Positions 56,080 to 64,000 of a stretch of 64,000 nucleotides of DNA are shown piece after piece. A model generated the notes under the pieces. It was not told where the DNA came from and did no database searches. It saw only the letters and a list, made by a program, of their open reading frames with translations. Position numbers and translations under genes: made by a program. Position 1 is the first letter of the stretch, and each line of letters starts with the position of its first letter. Source of the stretch: Toxonevra muliebris. Taxonomy: Eukaryota > Arthropoda > Insecta > Diptera > Pallopteridae. Location: assembly GCA_963691655.1 (NCBI GenBank), contig CAVNUY010000013.1, positions 62,001-126,000 on the forward strand. Direction: 5' to 3'.

Positions 56080-56975
56080 AATTCAATTGGTCATGAAGTT
56101 ATCAGGAATGAAGGCAGAAGTCACGTTCGGCCAAATTTTGGTCCACTTTAATCCAAAATTGCTAATATTGTTGACAACTGATCCTTGCAACAACGCTGTT
56201 GCATGTGTAAGTATAACTACTACTACTATTATGGCACATATATATTGCCAGCCAAGAGGTGGAGCCGTGTAGAAAAGTTTTGATTTTTGAGCGTGCCGAG
56301 ATATAAATCCGGGCACCGGCGTATCAGTCCAACACACTAACCACTAGGCTACGCCGACCACTGCAGGTATAAGTATTATATCATAAGTTTCCTGACAACA
56401 TCGTTAGGCCAATTGCCTTCGTTTCCGGAGCTTTGACTAAAAGCGAAAAGAACTACAGAACTCTAGAAAGAGGCCCTTGCTATTCTGTTTTGTGTAACAA
56501 AACTTAGGCAATATATTTTAGGTAATAGTTTCAATTTACAAACAGACTACAAACCTCTATTGTCAATTTTTGGTCAGTGCAAAGGCTTACCTGCTATGGC
56601 ATCTGCTCGAATGCAGAGATAAGCGCTTATCTTATAAAGTGGAGTACGTTAAAGGTATTTTGAATCACGCAGACAGTCTGTCCAGGATGCCACAAGTTGG
56701 AGATTATAGAGAAAATAGTTATGTAAATTACATAGAAAAAGGGAATTGTTTAAACTTTTACTTTGAATATATTGCAAGGGAAACAAGGCGCGACCCTATT
56801 TTGTCAAAATTGAGTAACGCGATTCAAAAAGGTTTAGTTTGCAATTTAGACAGTCATGATCAACAGAATGAGAGAGCTTTTTTCTCGTTACGGATTAATT
56901 GACACACTTGTAAGTGACAATGGGCAGCAATTTACCTCGGATGAGTTTAAAAAATTTCTAAAAGAAAACGGTGTT
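56080..56975 (+). pseudogene. pol: gypsy pol: RNase H, linker and first part of integrase
   Basis: RNase H starts at about 56100 (FGQILVHFNPKLLILLTTDP), is interrupted by a SINE at 56215-56366, and resumes with RPIAFVSGALTKSEKNYRTL, LQTDYKPLLSIFG, MASARMQR and YKVEYVKGILNHADSLSRMP. The linker after SRMP is open to 56902. A deletion then joins the linker to the integrase core at MRELFSRYGLIDTLVSDNGQ, with FTSDEFKKFLKEN, the second catalytic Asp block. The zinc domain and first Asp are missing. At 56975 the LOA LINE is inserted; the frame continues at 61239. Confidence 0.85.
56215..56366 (-). mobile_element. tRNA-derived SINE, copy 3
   Basis: On the minus strand it begins GGTCGGCGTAGCCTAGTGG, keeps the A box TAGCCTAGTGGTTAG, a degraded B box, and the CACGGCTCCACCTCTTGGC body. 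It is truncated after GGCAAT and ends in a TAGTAGTAGT-like tail. GTGTAAGTAT (56205-56214) and GTATAAGTAT (56367-56376) form a 10-bp target duplication with one mismatch. Confidence 0.75.
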
Positions 56976-57043
56976 GTATTGTATTGTATTGTATTATTAT
57001 AGAGGTTTCTGTCGTTTCCCTCTTTCTATCTAGTCTAATCTGC

Positions 57044-58360
57044 CTAGAGTACCTCATCCAGTCCAGTCTCCCTAAAAAATTTGAGTATTGAGCCCGGAGC
57101 TATGGATGCTAGTTCTGTACTGGGCACTTCGTGCATGCCCAGACATTTCCTTCTTTTGTGGATCAGTGCTCCACATTGAGCTAAAATATGTTCTGATGAT
57201 TCGTCTTCCTCATTACAAAACCTACAAATTGAGCTTTGCTCAACCCCTATCTTGCAAAGGTGTTCTCTGAGCCCGCAATGCCCAGTCAGAATACCAGCTA
57301 ATATGCGCAAACTGTTTTTGTTGAGACTAATGCAGAATGCGTATCTACTCTTATTATAATTACCTAAAAGCGCTTTGGATTGCCTCAGTCCCGTAAGATT
57401 GGTAAAGAGTTCTTGCCTCTTGTTCCTCTCTTCTTGCCTGAGTAATTCCCTGATTACGCTATCTCCTATTCCACAGAAGGGTTCAGGTCCCACGAAAGTG
57501 GTTGCTGCCCCCTTTCTTGCAAGCTCGTCCGCCTGCTCATTACCCTCAATTCCTGCGTGTCCAAGGACCCAACATAGAGCGACTTTGTTGTTATTGCCCA
57601 GTTGATTGAGCTTGCTCAAACAGTCCCACACCAACTTAGAGGTGATCTCAAAGGAGCATAACGCTCGAATGGCTGCTTGGCTGTCCGACATGATAGCGAT
57701 ATCTTGCCGTTTGTACTGTCTATCCAGGTTGAATTGCACACATGTGCTAATTGCATGAATTTCAGCTTGGAAGATGCTAGGATACTTCCCCATCGGCTCA
57801 GAGTGTTTGATTCTTGGCCCAAATACTCCTGCCCCAGTTCCATCCTCGGTACGTGACCCATCTGTATACCACTTAATCGTGTGTTCTTTGAGTGTGTAGT
57901 TATACTCTACACCCTCCCATTCGTTCTTACTACTAAGTTTTGCAACGAAGTGTTTCTCAAAACTATACTGTTTGTCCATTCTGTCCTGGGGACAGTCCAA
58001 GAGATAGTTGTCTTTCGCCGGGTTATCTCGGTCTCCAAGCCCTATAGATCTCCTCGTCAACCTTTTATTTCTTGTTCCTCTTACGATTGCTGCCTTGGAG
58101 GCATTCTCTATCACGAGGTGTAATGGAGTGAGCTCCAATAGTACCTCTAGTGCAGCAGTCGGACATGTTCTCAACGCTCCTGTTATACAGATACATGCCA
58201 ACCTTTGAACTTTCCCCAATTTAGCTTTTGCTGTTTTTAGTTGAGTTCTCCTTGCCCACGCTAATGCTCCATATGTAATGATTGGCCTTGCCATCATTGT
58301 GTACATCCAGCGCAGTACACTTGGTTTACATCCCCAAGTTTCCCTGCTAGCCTTCTGCAT
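57044..58360 (-). CDS. LOA LINE copy C ORF2: RT thumb, RNase H and CCHC end
   Basis: A 438-codon open frame, the longest intact LINE module of this family here. It starts in the RT thumb (LRWMYTMMARPIITYGALAW). RNase H has all four acidic positions: WYTDGS, FQAEIHAI, IMSDSQAA and GNEQADELARKGA. The end has TGHCGLREHLCKIGV and CRFCNEEDESSEHILAQC, a C-x2-C-H-C motif. The Met is internal: a frameshift near 58300 separates it from RT. The stop at 57044 is about 70 bp before the pentamer tail, so the 3' untranslated region is very short. Confidence 0.85.
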   Translation of the reverse strand: MQKASRETWGCKPSVLRWMYTMMARPIITYGALAWARRTQLKTAKAKLGKVQRLACICITGALRTCPTAALEVLLELTPLHLVIENASKAAIVRGTRNKRLTRRSIGLGDRDNPAKDNYLLDCPQDRMDKQYSFEKHFVAKLSSKNEWEGVEYNYTLKEHTIKWYTDGSRTEDGTGAGVFGPRIKHSEPMGKYPSIFQAEIHAISTCVQFNLDRQYKRQDIAIMSDSQAAIRALCSFEITSKLVWDCLSKLNQLGNNNKVALCWVLGHAGIEGNEQADELARKGAATTFVGPEPFCGIGDSVIRELLRQEERNKRQELFTNLTGLRQSKALLGNYNKSRYAFCISLNKNSLRILAGILTGHCGLREHLCKIGVEQSSICRFCNEEDESSEHILAQCGALIHKRRKCLGMHEVPSTELASIAPGSILKFFRETGLDEVL

Positions 58361-59552
58361 ACCATTAGAGCGCGAGTGGCTTTACTTGTCACTGCTTCAA
58401 CATGCGCTTTCCATGTGAGTATACTATCTAATACTAAGCCCAGATACTTTACCTCTTGCTTTTGTTCAATAATCTCCCCAGCTAGTGATATCGGTTTCCA
58501 GCGCGAGAGCGATCTTTTCCTGGTAAATGGAACTATAGTGGTCTTTGCAGGGTTAATATTTAGCCCTACCGACCTGCACCATCTCCTAGTAATACCTAGC
58601 CCTCTTTGTATAATGTCACAGAGAGTTTCTTCAAATTTCCCTCTGGCTACGAGGACTTTATCATCCGCATACCCTTGACAGTCTATGCCTGCCTCTGAGA
58701 GTTTCATTAAAAGTTCGTCTACTACCAGGCTCCACATTAGAGGTGATAATACTCCTCCCTGTGGACATCCTCTGGTTGTGCTGACTGATATGATACTTAG
58801 CCCTGTTTCCATCTCAGCTGTTCTAGAGGAGAGCATTTCTGACATCCATCTAGATGTTGTGTTATCTACTCCTCTTCGTCTTAGAGAGTTATTGACAGCC
58901 TCGTGCGAGGTGTTGTCGAAAGCTCCTTCTATATCCAGGAAAGCACATACTGCTACTTCTTTCACATCTAGTGCCCCTTGAATCTTCCCCGCTAAGTCAT
59001 GCAGAGCTGTCTCGGTAGACCTGCCTGCTCTATATGTATGCTGATTGGGGTGCAGTGGATTTGTGTCTAAGACTTTACATCGTATAAAGTTGTCAACCAC
59101 CTTTTCAAGTGTTTTCAACATAAACGATGTTAAGCTTATAGGTCTGAAGGACTTAGGGTTGGTGGTATCTTTTTGCCCACTTTTGGTATAAATACCACCT
59201 TTGCCCTTCGCCAAGCTGTTGGTATGTACCCAAAAGCGAGGCTACTTCTCCCTATATTAATAAGGAATGGCAATATTTCCTTTATGCCCTTCTGTAATAG
59301 AGCAGGAATTATGCCGTCAAGACCAGGTGATTTAAATGGTTGAAAAGTGTTTAATGCCCATTCCAATCTAGGCGCAGAGCATATTTCTGCTGCTACCTTC
59401 CTGTCTACTCTGTTTATTCTTCTAGGCTGCTCCTCTGAATTCCAGCTATCTAACCCGACACTTCCAGAGAAGTGTGTTGCTAGTAGCAATTCTGCTCGTT
59501 CCTTTTCATTACAGGTGAAGCTGCCATCTGATTTCTTCAGCGCCATTCTCAT
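58294..59552 (-). pseudogene. LOA LINE copy C ORF2: reverse transcriptase
   Basis: 59552-59136 carries the pre-RT region (SPGLDGIIPALLQKGIKEIL, AWRRAKVVFIPKVGKK). A frameshift near 59170 joins it to 59214-58294 with FRPISLTSFMLKTLEKVVD, FLDIEGAFDNTS (first catalytic Asp), GCPQGGVLSPLMWSLVVDEL and GYADDKVLV (catalytic pair), then GLNINPAKTTIVPFTRK. FLDIEGAFDNTS with GCPQGGVLSPL is characteristic of the LOA/R1/I-type assemblage. The catalytic motifs are intact; only the frame breaks disable it. Confidence 0.9.
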
Positions 59553-60591
59553 GTCCTGCCCTGCTTTAGCAAAGGTTTTATATATCCTTGATGCAGCAGG
59601 TAGAGAATAGATATTGTCGCAGAAGTTCCTAAAGCTAGTTCTTTTAGCCTTCCTAATTTCTTTATTATATTCTGTTAGTTTATCCCTATAAGCTTGCCAT
59701 TGTCCGCTCCGTTTTGCTCCATTATGGAGCCTACGTACTTCGGTTCTAATGTCACTTAGGGTACTATTCCACCATATGGCGTCCTTTCCTAGACTTTCCG
59801 CTTTTTCCGGGAGCTGCCCTCGAAAGCATCTAGTATTGCTTCGTTAAGTTCATTTACGGAATATTCGAGCTCATGATGATTTTATATCACCTTGCAAGAT
59901 TTAATACTTTCTAAGTTACACTTAAGTACTTCTATGTATTCTGTCCAGTTTGTTTTCCTGGGATTTCTAAAGGGCGGTATTTCGGTACTTGTGCCCTCTA
60001 GGAGGAACTCTATGATTTTATGATCAGAGAGTGAGTCCTCTTTGGTAGGTTCATTCCCTACGTTTAATATTTCTAGATTAGCGGATAAGATAAATTCTTA
60101 AAGGTACTCACCTCTGCTGTTGTCGTTTGTGCTGCCCCATATGGTACTGTGAGCTTCGCATCGCATCCGAGGAGAAGCGGCAGTCTGTGCCTGTTGCAAT
60201 ATTCCACCAGTTGCCTCACTTCTGGCGGCGGTGGTGACGACTCCTCACCCGGAAAATATGCCGATGCCACTACTATGGCGCGTTTGCTGCCCTCGATGTT
60301 AAGGTGGGCTTGAATTGGAACTAAGTCCCGCGTCATGAATTCTGTAAGACAAACATAATTAATGTTGTTTCTAATTAGAATACATGCCCTTGGATTATCC
60401 TGCCTGTTATCCCAAATTACCTTACCGTTTTTACAGGCCATTCCTCTGATTGCACCTTGGTAGTGCCAGGGTTCTTGGATCAGTATCAGGCCCAGGTTAA
60501 ATTTTGAAAATGTCCTTGCAATCACCGCCGAGGCGGCTCTTGCGTGGTGGACGTTAACCTGGGCACATTTGATGCCTGTTCCACTGCTCAT
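59553..60591 (-). pseudogene. LOA LINE copy C ORF2: endonuclease
   Basis: Starts MSSGTGIKCAQVNVHHARAA at 60591. APE-type blocks: VNVHHARAA, LGLILIQEPWHY (catalytic Glu), ACILIRNNINY, IVVASAYFPGEE and LPLLLGCDA. A frameshift near 60140 moves the next block (AHSTIWGSTNDN) out of frame, and the reading frame stops at 60073. The SDH and pre-RT linker region down to 59553 has no long frame but still lies in order. The enzyme nicks target DNA in active relatives. Confidence 0.82.
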
Positions 60592-60596
60592 AGAGC

Positions 60597-61238
60597 TTAC
60601 TTAGCAGGGCTTTTGCCCCTACTACTGCCACTCAGTAACATCCTTTCTTCCTCCTCATCTATGGGGCAGTCCATATTGAGGAGGGAGAGGTCGATACCCT
60701 CAACTTCAGTCGCGGTCGAAGATGGGAGTACTATGCCTTCCATTTCGCTCGCGGCTGATGATGGTAGTGTTTCGACCTCCACCTCGACCACGGCTGACTG
60801 CACTCTTTCCGTTGCCTTCGGATCGTCATTGCTGACTGCCTCTGGCTCGGGATTCGGGGTGCACAAACGGGCCACGTGCACCGTGACCTCACCAAACCGG
60901 TAGTTGATGACGCCCCCTGAAGTACGGATGGCTTCAAACGACTGCTCATCCATACTTATCGTCAATAGCAGACCGTTTCCCTCCTCACGAGCTTTCAATA
61001 CTCTCCAGAGGTCAATACTTAAGCCCTCGTTTTGAGCATTGACTAGGGCCAGTATCCGTTCGGACGTCTGACCCAAGCTCCTGGGGAAGAACACGGTCAC
61101 CACGTGCGACTTGGGGACATCATCACCTGCACATGAAATAAGAGGGGGTCCATTCCAGGCCGTCAACACCGGGGCTACTCCTTTCAGCCATTCGGCCGAC
61201 TGCACATCTTTGCAGTCGATGAGTAGATAACCCGGCTT
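60597..61238 (-). pseudogene. LOA LINE copy C ORF1, 5'-truncated
   Basis: The frame is open from the truncation point. It begins KPGYLLIDCKDVQSAEWLKG, aligns with the middle of copy B ORF1, and passes SCAGDDVPKSHVVTVFFPRS, INYRFGEVTVHVARL and an acidic Ser/Glu-rich tail ending SSRGKSPAK. The first Met of the frame (61205) is not the true start. The C-terminus ends 5 bp before the ORF2 start at 60591, the close spacing expected in LOA/R1-type LINEs. No zinc knuckle is seen in the retained part. Confidence 0.8.
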
Positions 61239-61735
61239 AACGGTGTTAAGCTCATATTGACTGCTTCAGGGCATCCTGCCACGAATGGACAGGCTGAAAA
61301 TTTTGAAAAAATAGTAAAGGAATCGATCGACTCAAAAAAATACTAGTTTAAATAAAATAATTAACGATTTTTAATTTGATTATCGCAATTCAAAGCATTG
61401 AACGACTGGTGAGTCACCAGCTAAGCTTTTTTTGGCTGTTCATTAAAAATTAGATTTAGTGCTCTAAAAGCTCTTTGCCTAAAATAAAATTTTAGAGAGT
61501 CAAGCAAACTGTGTTACTAACTACAAAGAGTTCCCGACTACAGATTTCGAACAAGCCTAGCAAGTTTCCTGCTACAATACAAAAGCAACTTGGTTTCCTT
61601 ATGTACTATTGTGTCAACAGAGAAATAAAACGGCACCTGGATCAAATACGGCACCAAAACACATGTCAAATTGTTGAAGACTTGACTAATGTGCGGAGAG
61701 CAGCCTCTCCTACCTCTGTTGATTTGACTGAATGA
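61239..61735 (+). pseudogene. pol: gypsy pol: integrase end after LINE insertion
   Basis: Directly after the 9-bp duplication the frame of 56975 resumes with LTASGHPATNGQAENFEKIV, the integrase block containing the catalytic Glu region, and stops at about 61345. A later fragment at about 61625-61735 (KRHLDQIRHQNTCQIV...) resembles the C-terminal tail of K02A2.6-type integrases, where a W-x-R-H-x-D-Q-L/I-R motif is usual. About 250 bp between them is not recognisable. Confidence 0.8.
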
Positions 61736-63069
61736 AAATCAGCAATCAAGTACAGACCTTCTGTCTACAGAAAATCTTGCATATTAAGAAACTCCTAGAA
61801 AGAGAATTAAGACCAAGAGTAGGTGGTATAGTTTCAAAACAAAAATAAAATGTCGCAAGTCAATTTGATTAGAAATGCGTATAATAAATTAAGTACCTTC
61901 ATGAATTATTTTGTTTTTGTTATATTAATTTTAGTAATACATTTGTATCCTATTGTATACATATGTAACATATGGGTAAATCCCAGAAAAGTGAAACCAA
62001 AAGTAAAATTAAAAATATCAAAATAAAAGGTTAAAAATATGTTAACATGAAAAACAATGGTTTATTGTGAATGAATAAATTCGATTTAAAAAAATAAAAT
62101 CAAGAAAATCCCATAATTTCATTTGTTTTTGTAAACAAAGTTTGAAATCATAGAATAGTTTGAAAATGCTGCCAATTTCAAAGTGGGAAAACTTATAAAT
62201 TTGTGTCGCTACTTGCAAGCGCAGTTTACTAGTAAAAAAAATAATAATTTAAATAAAAAATATTTTTAATATACCACGTTTTTAAAATGGACTAAAAAGT
62301 ATAAAATAATTTTCCTAATTTTCTCTTAAAAATTTTAAGTTCTTTGCCCAAAAATTAATTAAAATTTAATTTTTTAGCATTATATTTAACAATTTGAATA
62401 TTTACCACATAGTATTTATTACTTTCACTGTATCTTTCAAATAATTGCTCTACCAAAACACAAGCTGTTTTACTTTACTTTGCAACGAATTAAACTATTT
62501 TTTTTTAATAAAATATATTAGATGATTGCATTTTATCGTTTAATTCAAACCCTCATTTAATAATCGCTAAATACCACGCAAATAAAATTAGTAGGGAAAG
62601 TCAAGTGTACTTGAGCTAAAAGGTGGTCGCTGCATTCGACATACACTGTGCTACGCTAGGAAAAAAAATCTAAATTTCTTTAGTTAAACAAACGAATTTC
62701 ACTTTTACTTTTTTATATGTTAGATTATTTTAAGGTTGTGTGCTCCATAAAAAAAATTCCGATGTAGTACAGTGTATTAGACCACGGATTCGAACTCAGT
62801 GACCTCCTTTTATCTAGCTAATTCCTAAAAATTTTCATTTGTATACCAGTGGTACAGAACTTGAAACGTAAGTAATGTTAGGCAAATCAAATATGTATTA
62901 AAAAAATATATATATTAATTTAAGCACAACAGTCAAATTTTTTATGAACTTCTACTGTCGATAAAAAAATCTATTTGGAAAAAATTTTCTTCTTCAATTT
63001 TCATTGACCAATCCGCAGAATTTCACATATCTAAATCGAGTACTCAAAATAGTTGTTTCGTGCGGAAAC
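61736..63069. other. AT-rich non-coding interval
   Basis: No gene recognised. 62272-62312 is a half-copy of the MITE terminus at 10930-11915 (CCACGTTTTTAAAATGGACT, AAAAAGTATAAAATAATTT). The 3' LTR of the gypsy element could start here, but no partner LTR is visible to prove it. Confidence 0.5.
62775..62830 (-). other. tRNA-like B-box fragment
   Basis: On the minus strand GGTCACTGAGTTCGAATCCG contains a near-canonical polymerase III B box, preceded by TAGCTAGATAAAAGGA. No A box or cloverleaf can be drawn, so this is at most a tRNA- or SINE-derived remnant. Confidence 0.35.
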
Positions 63070-63955
63070 GTAAGTAAGGTAAATGCAGCTAATTTCGTGC
63101 CACTAAGACATTTTGATCTTTAAAAAGAAATTGTTATCATGACAACGGTATCAAGATAAAAATTTTAGATTTCATGTATTACTTGACTTTTTTTTTTTAG
63201 TTATAAGTTAAAATATTTAAGTATTTTTACAAATTGAACCATTTATTTTCAATTTTCCAAAACCTTTAATTGCAGCTAATTCCGTGCAAAAATTTTGCCA
63301 GTAAAACTAATTCCGTGCTAATGCGAATATAATTCCGTTCGAAATTTAGTGAAGGAAGATTTGAGTGATTCCTAAGCCGTTTCTTGTAAAAAAATAAATC
63401 AGATTAAAGAAAATTTATATATTTTTTTACTCAAGAAACTGAGAAAACGTAACAATAAAAAAATTAGGTAACTTCTGGCGCAACAACTTTTTAAAAGGTA
63501 TATTAAAAATTTTGCTATTTATAAATACTAGGGGTGATCGAATTTATCTTAATAGATAAAGATTTGATGTCTAAAGCAAAGTTGTTAAACGCAAAATTAA
63601 ATTTAAATACACAGAAATAGGTAAGTGACATCCAATCTGGTCGAACTAGTAAAATAAAAATGGATTTATACTTATAAATAACTCTTAATAGTCTTATCCA
63701 AATTATGCTGCTTCATTACGCGAAACAATAAAACTTCCGCACTTTATTTGGATTTTTGGTAAACTGATAAACTAATGCAGATTTTTAAAAAACTAACGAG
63801 ATTTAAGTAGTGTCAATACAGGAACATAATCTTTTAAGTATAGTAAACAACAAAATAAAAATATTTTTGGAAAATATACGAAATTTCTTATTTTACTTCT
63901 TTTAGTAAAATAGCACGGGATTACCCACTAGCACGGAAGTAGCTGCACTTACTTA
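63070..63955. mobile_element. Inverted-repeat element with CTAATTCCGTGC words
   Basis: The left GTAAGTAAGGTAAATGCAGC faces an inverted TTAAGTAAGTGCAGCTACTT at the right. GCAGCTAATTYCGTGC words lie near 63085, 63274, 63298, 63325, 63914 and 63928. Non-coding; family unknown, no target duplication read. Confidence 0.55.
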
Positions 63956-64000
63956 ACGGCACTAATATGAGTTATTTCCTCAGAGCACATTAATAATTGA
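63956..64000. other. Window edge
   Basis: Forty-five bases of flank; nothing recognised. Confidence 0.4.

Larger units (their letters stand above)
56976..61238 (-). mobile_element. LOA-like LINE, copy C, with 9-bp target duplication
   Basis: AACGGTGTT flanks it exactly at 56967-56975 and 61239-61247. The minus-strand 3' end finishes in AATACAATACAATACAAC, a pentamer tail. It is 5'-truncated inside ORF1. Order on the minus strand: ORF1 end, endonuclease, RT, RNase H, CCHC. Four frame changes are visible. It is the best-preserved LINE in the window. Confidence 0.93.

Noticed and set aside
61511..61735. Independent 74-codon gene
   Set aside because: The KRHLDQIR segment fits an integrase tail following the gypsy core at 61239, so it is treated as part of that pseudogene.

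Overview
This window is eukaryotic, AT-rich intergenic or heterochromatic DNA, most likely from a fly. Every recognisable protein fragment comes from an insect-type transposable element: Ty3/gypsy LTR elements, LOA-, CR1- and jockey-like LINEs, hAT, piggyBac and Tc1/mariner DNA elements. A tRNA-derived SINE resembles repeats common in higher Diptera. I found no convincing host gene, rRNA, functional tRNA, CRISPR array or operon. Higher Diptera is an inference from element types; the species cannot be named from what I see.

Layout. 1-4400: minus-strand Ty3/gypsy element with a CHCC-type Gag, its far end cut by the window edge. 4.4-12.2 kb: small inverted-repeat elements, a SINE fused to a hAT transposase tail, and a 5'-truncated LOA-like LINE inside a TA-flanked MITE. 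12.2-19.7 kb: an element with inverted arms of about 0.4 kb, containing a decayed CR1-like LINE. 19.7-24.2 kb: another inverted-repeat element holding a TTAA-flanked transposon, which carries a 57-bp (19-codon) minisatellite. 24.2-32.1 kb: nested hAT elements, one split by a LINE and one split by a tandem duplication and a TTAA MITE. 32.8-37.0 kb: a decayed LOA-like LINE with a SINE inside it. 37.0-42.5 kb: a large inverted-repeat element whose arms both carry the end of a repetitive arthropod gene, with a LINE in the middle. 43-44.2 kb: a hAT element with an 8-bp target duplication. 44.5-50.0 kb: a 17.6/297-like LTR element containing a hAT MITE, which contains a pogo-like MITE. 51.0-53.6 kb: a hAT-like element containing 2.6 near-identical 483-bp tandem units. 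53.9-55.2 kb: piggyBac and mariner remnants. 55.3-61.7 kb: a K02A2.6-like gypsy pol pseudogene, split by a SINE and by a 4.26-kb LOA-like LINE with a 9-bp target duplication. 61.7-64 kb: AT-rich DNA with short terminal-repeat elements.

No genes cooperate here as a pathway. What can be read is insertion history: target-site duplications of 8, 9, 10-12, 8 and 4 (TTAA) bp mark individual events and give their order. Almost all coding regions are broken by stops, frameshifts or deletions. The best preserved are the RNase H end of the LOA LINE (57.0-58.4 kb), the RT of the CR1-like LINE (17.8-18.6 kb) and the RT of the two jockey/CR1-like copies. Coordinates come from reading the bases by eye; element boundaries without a stated target duplication are good to a few tens of bases.
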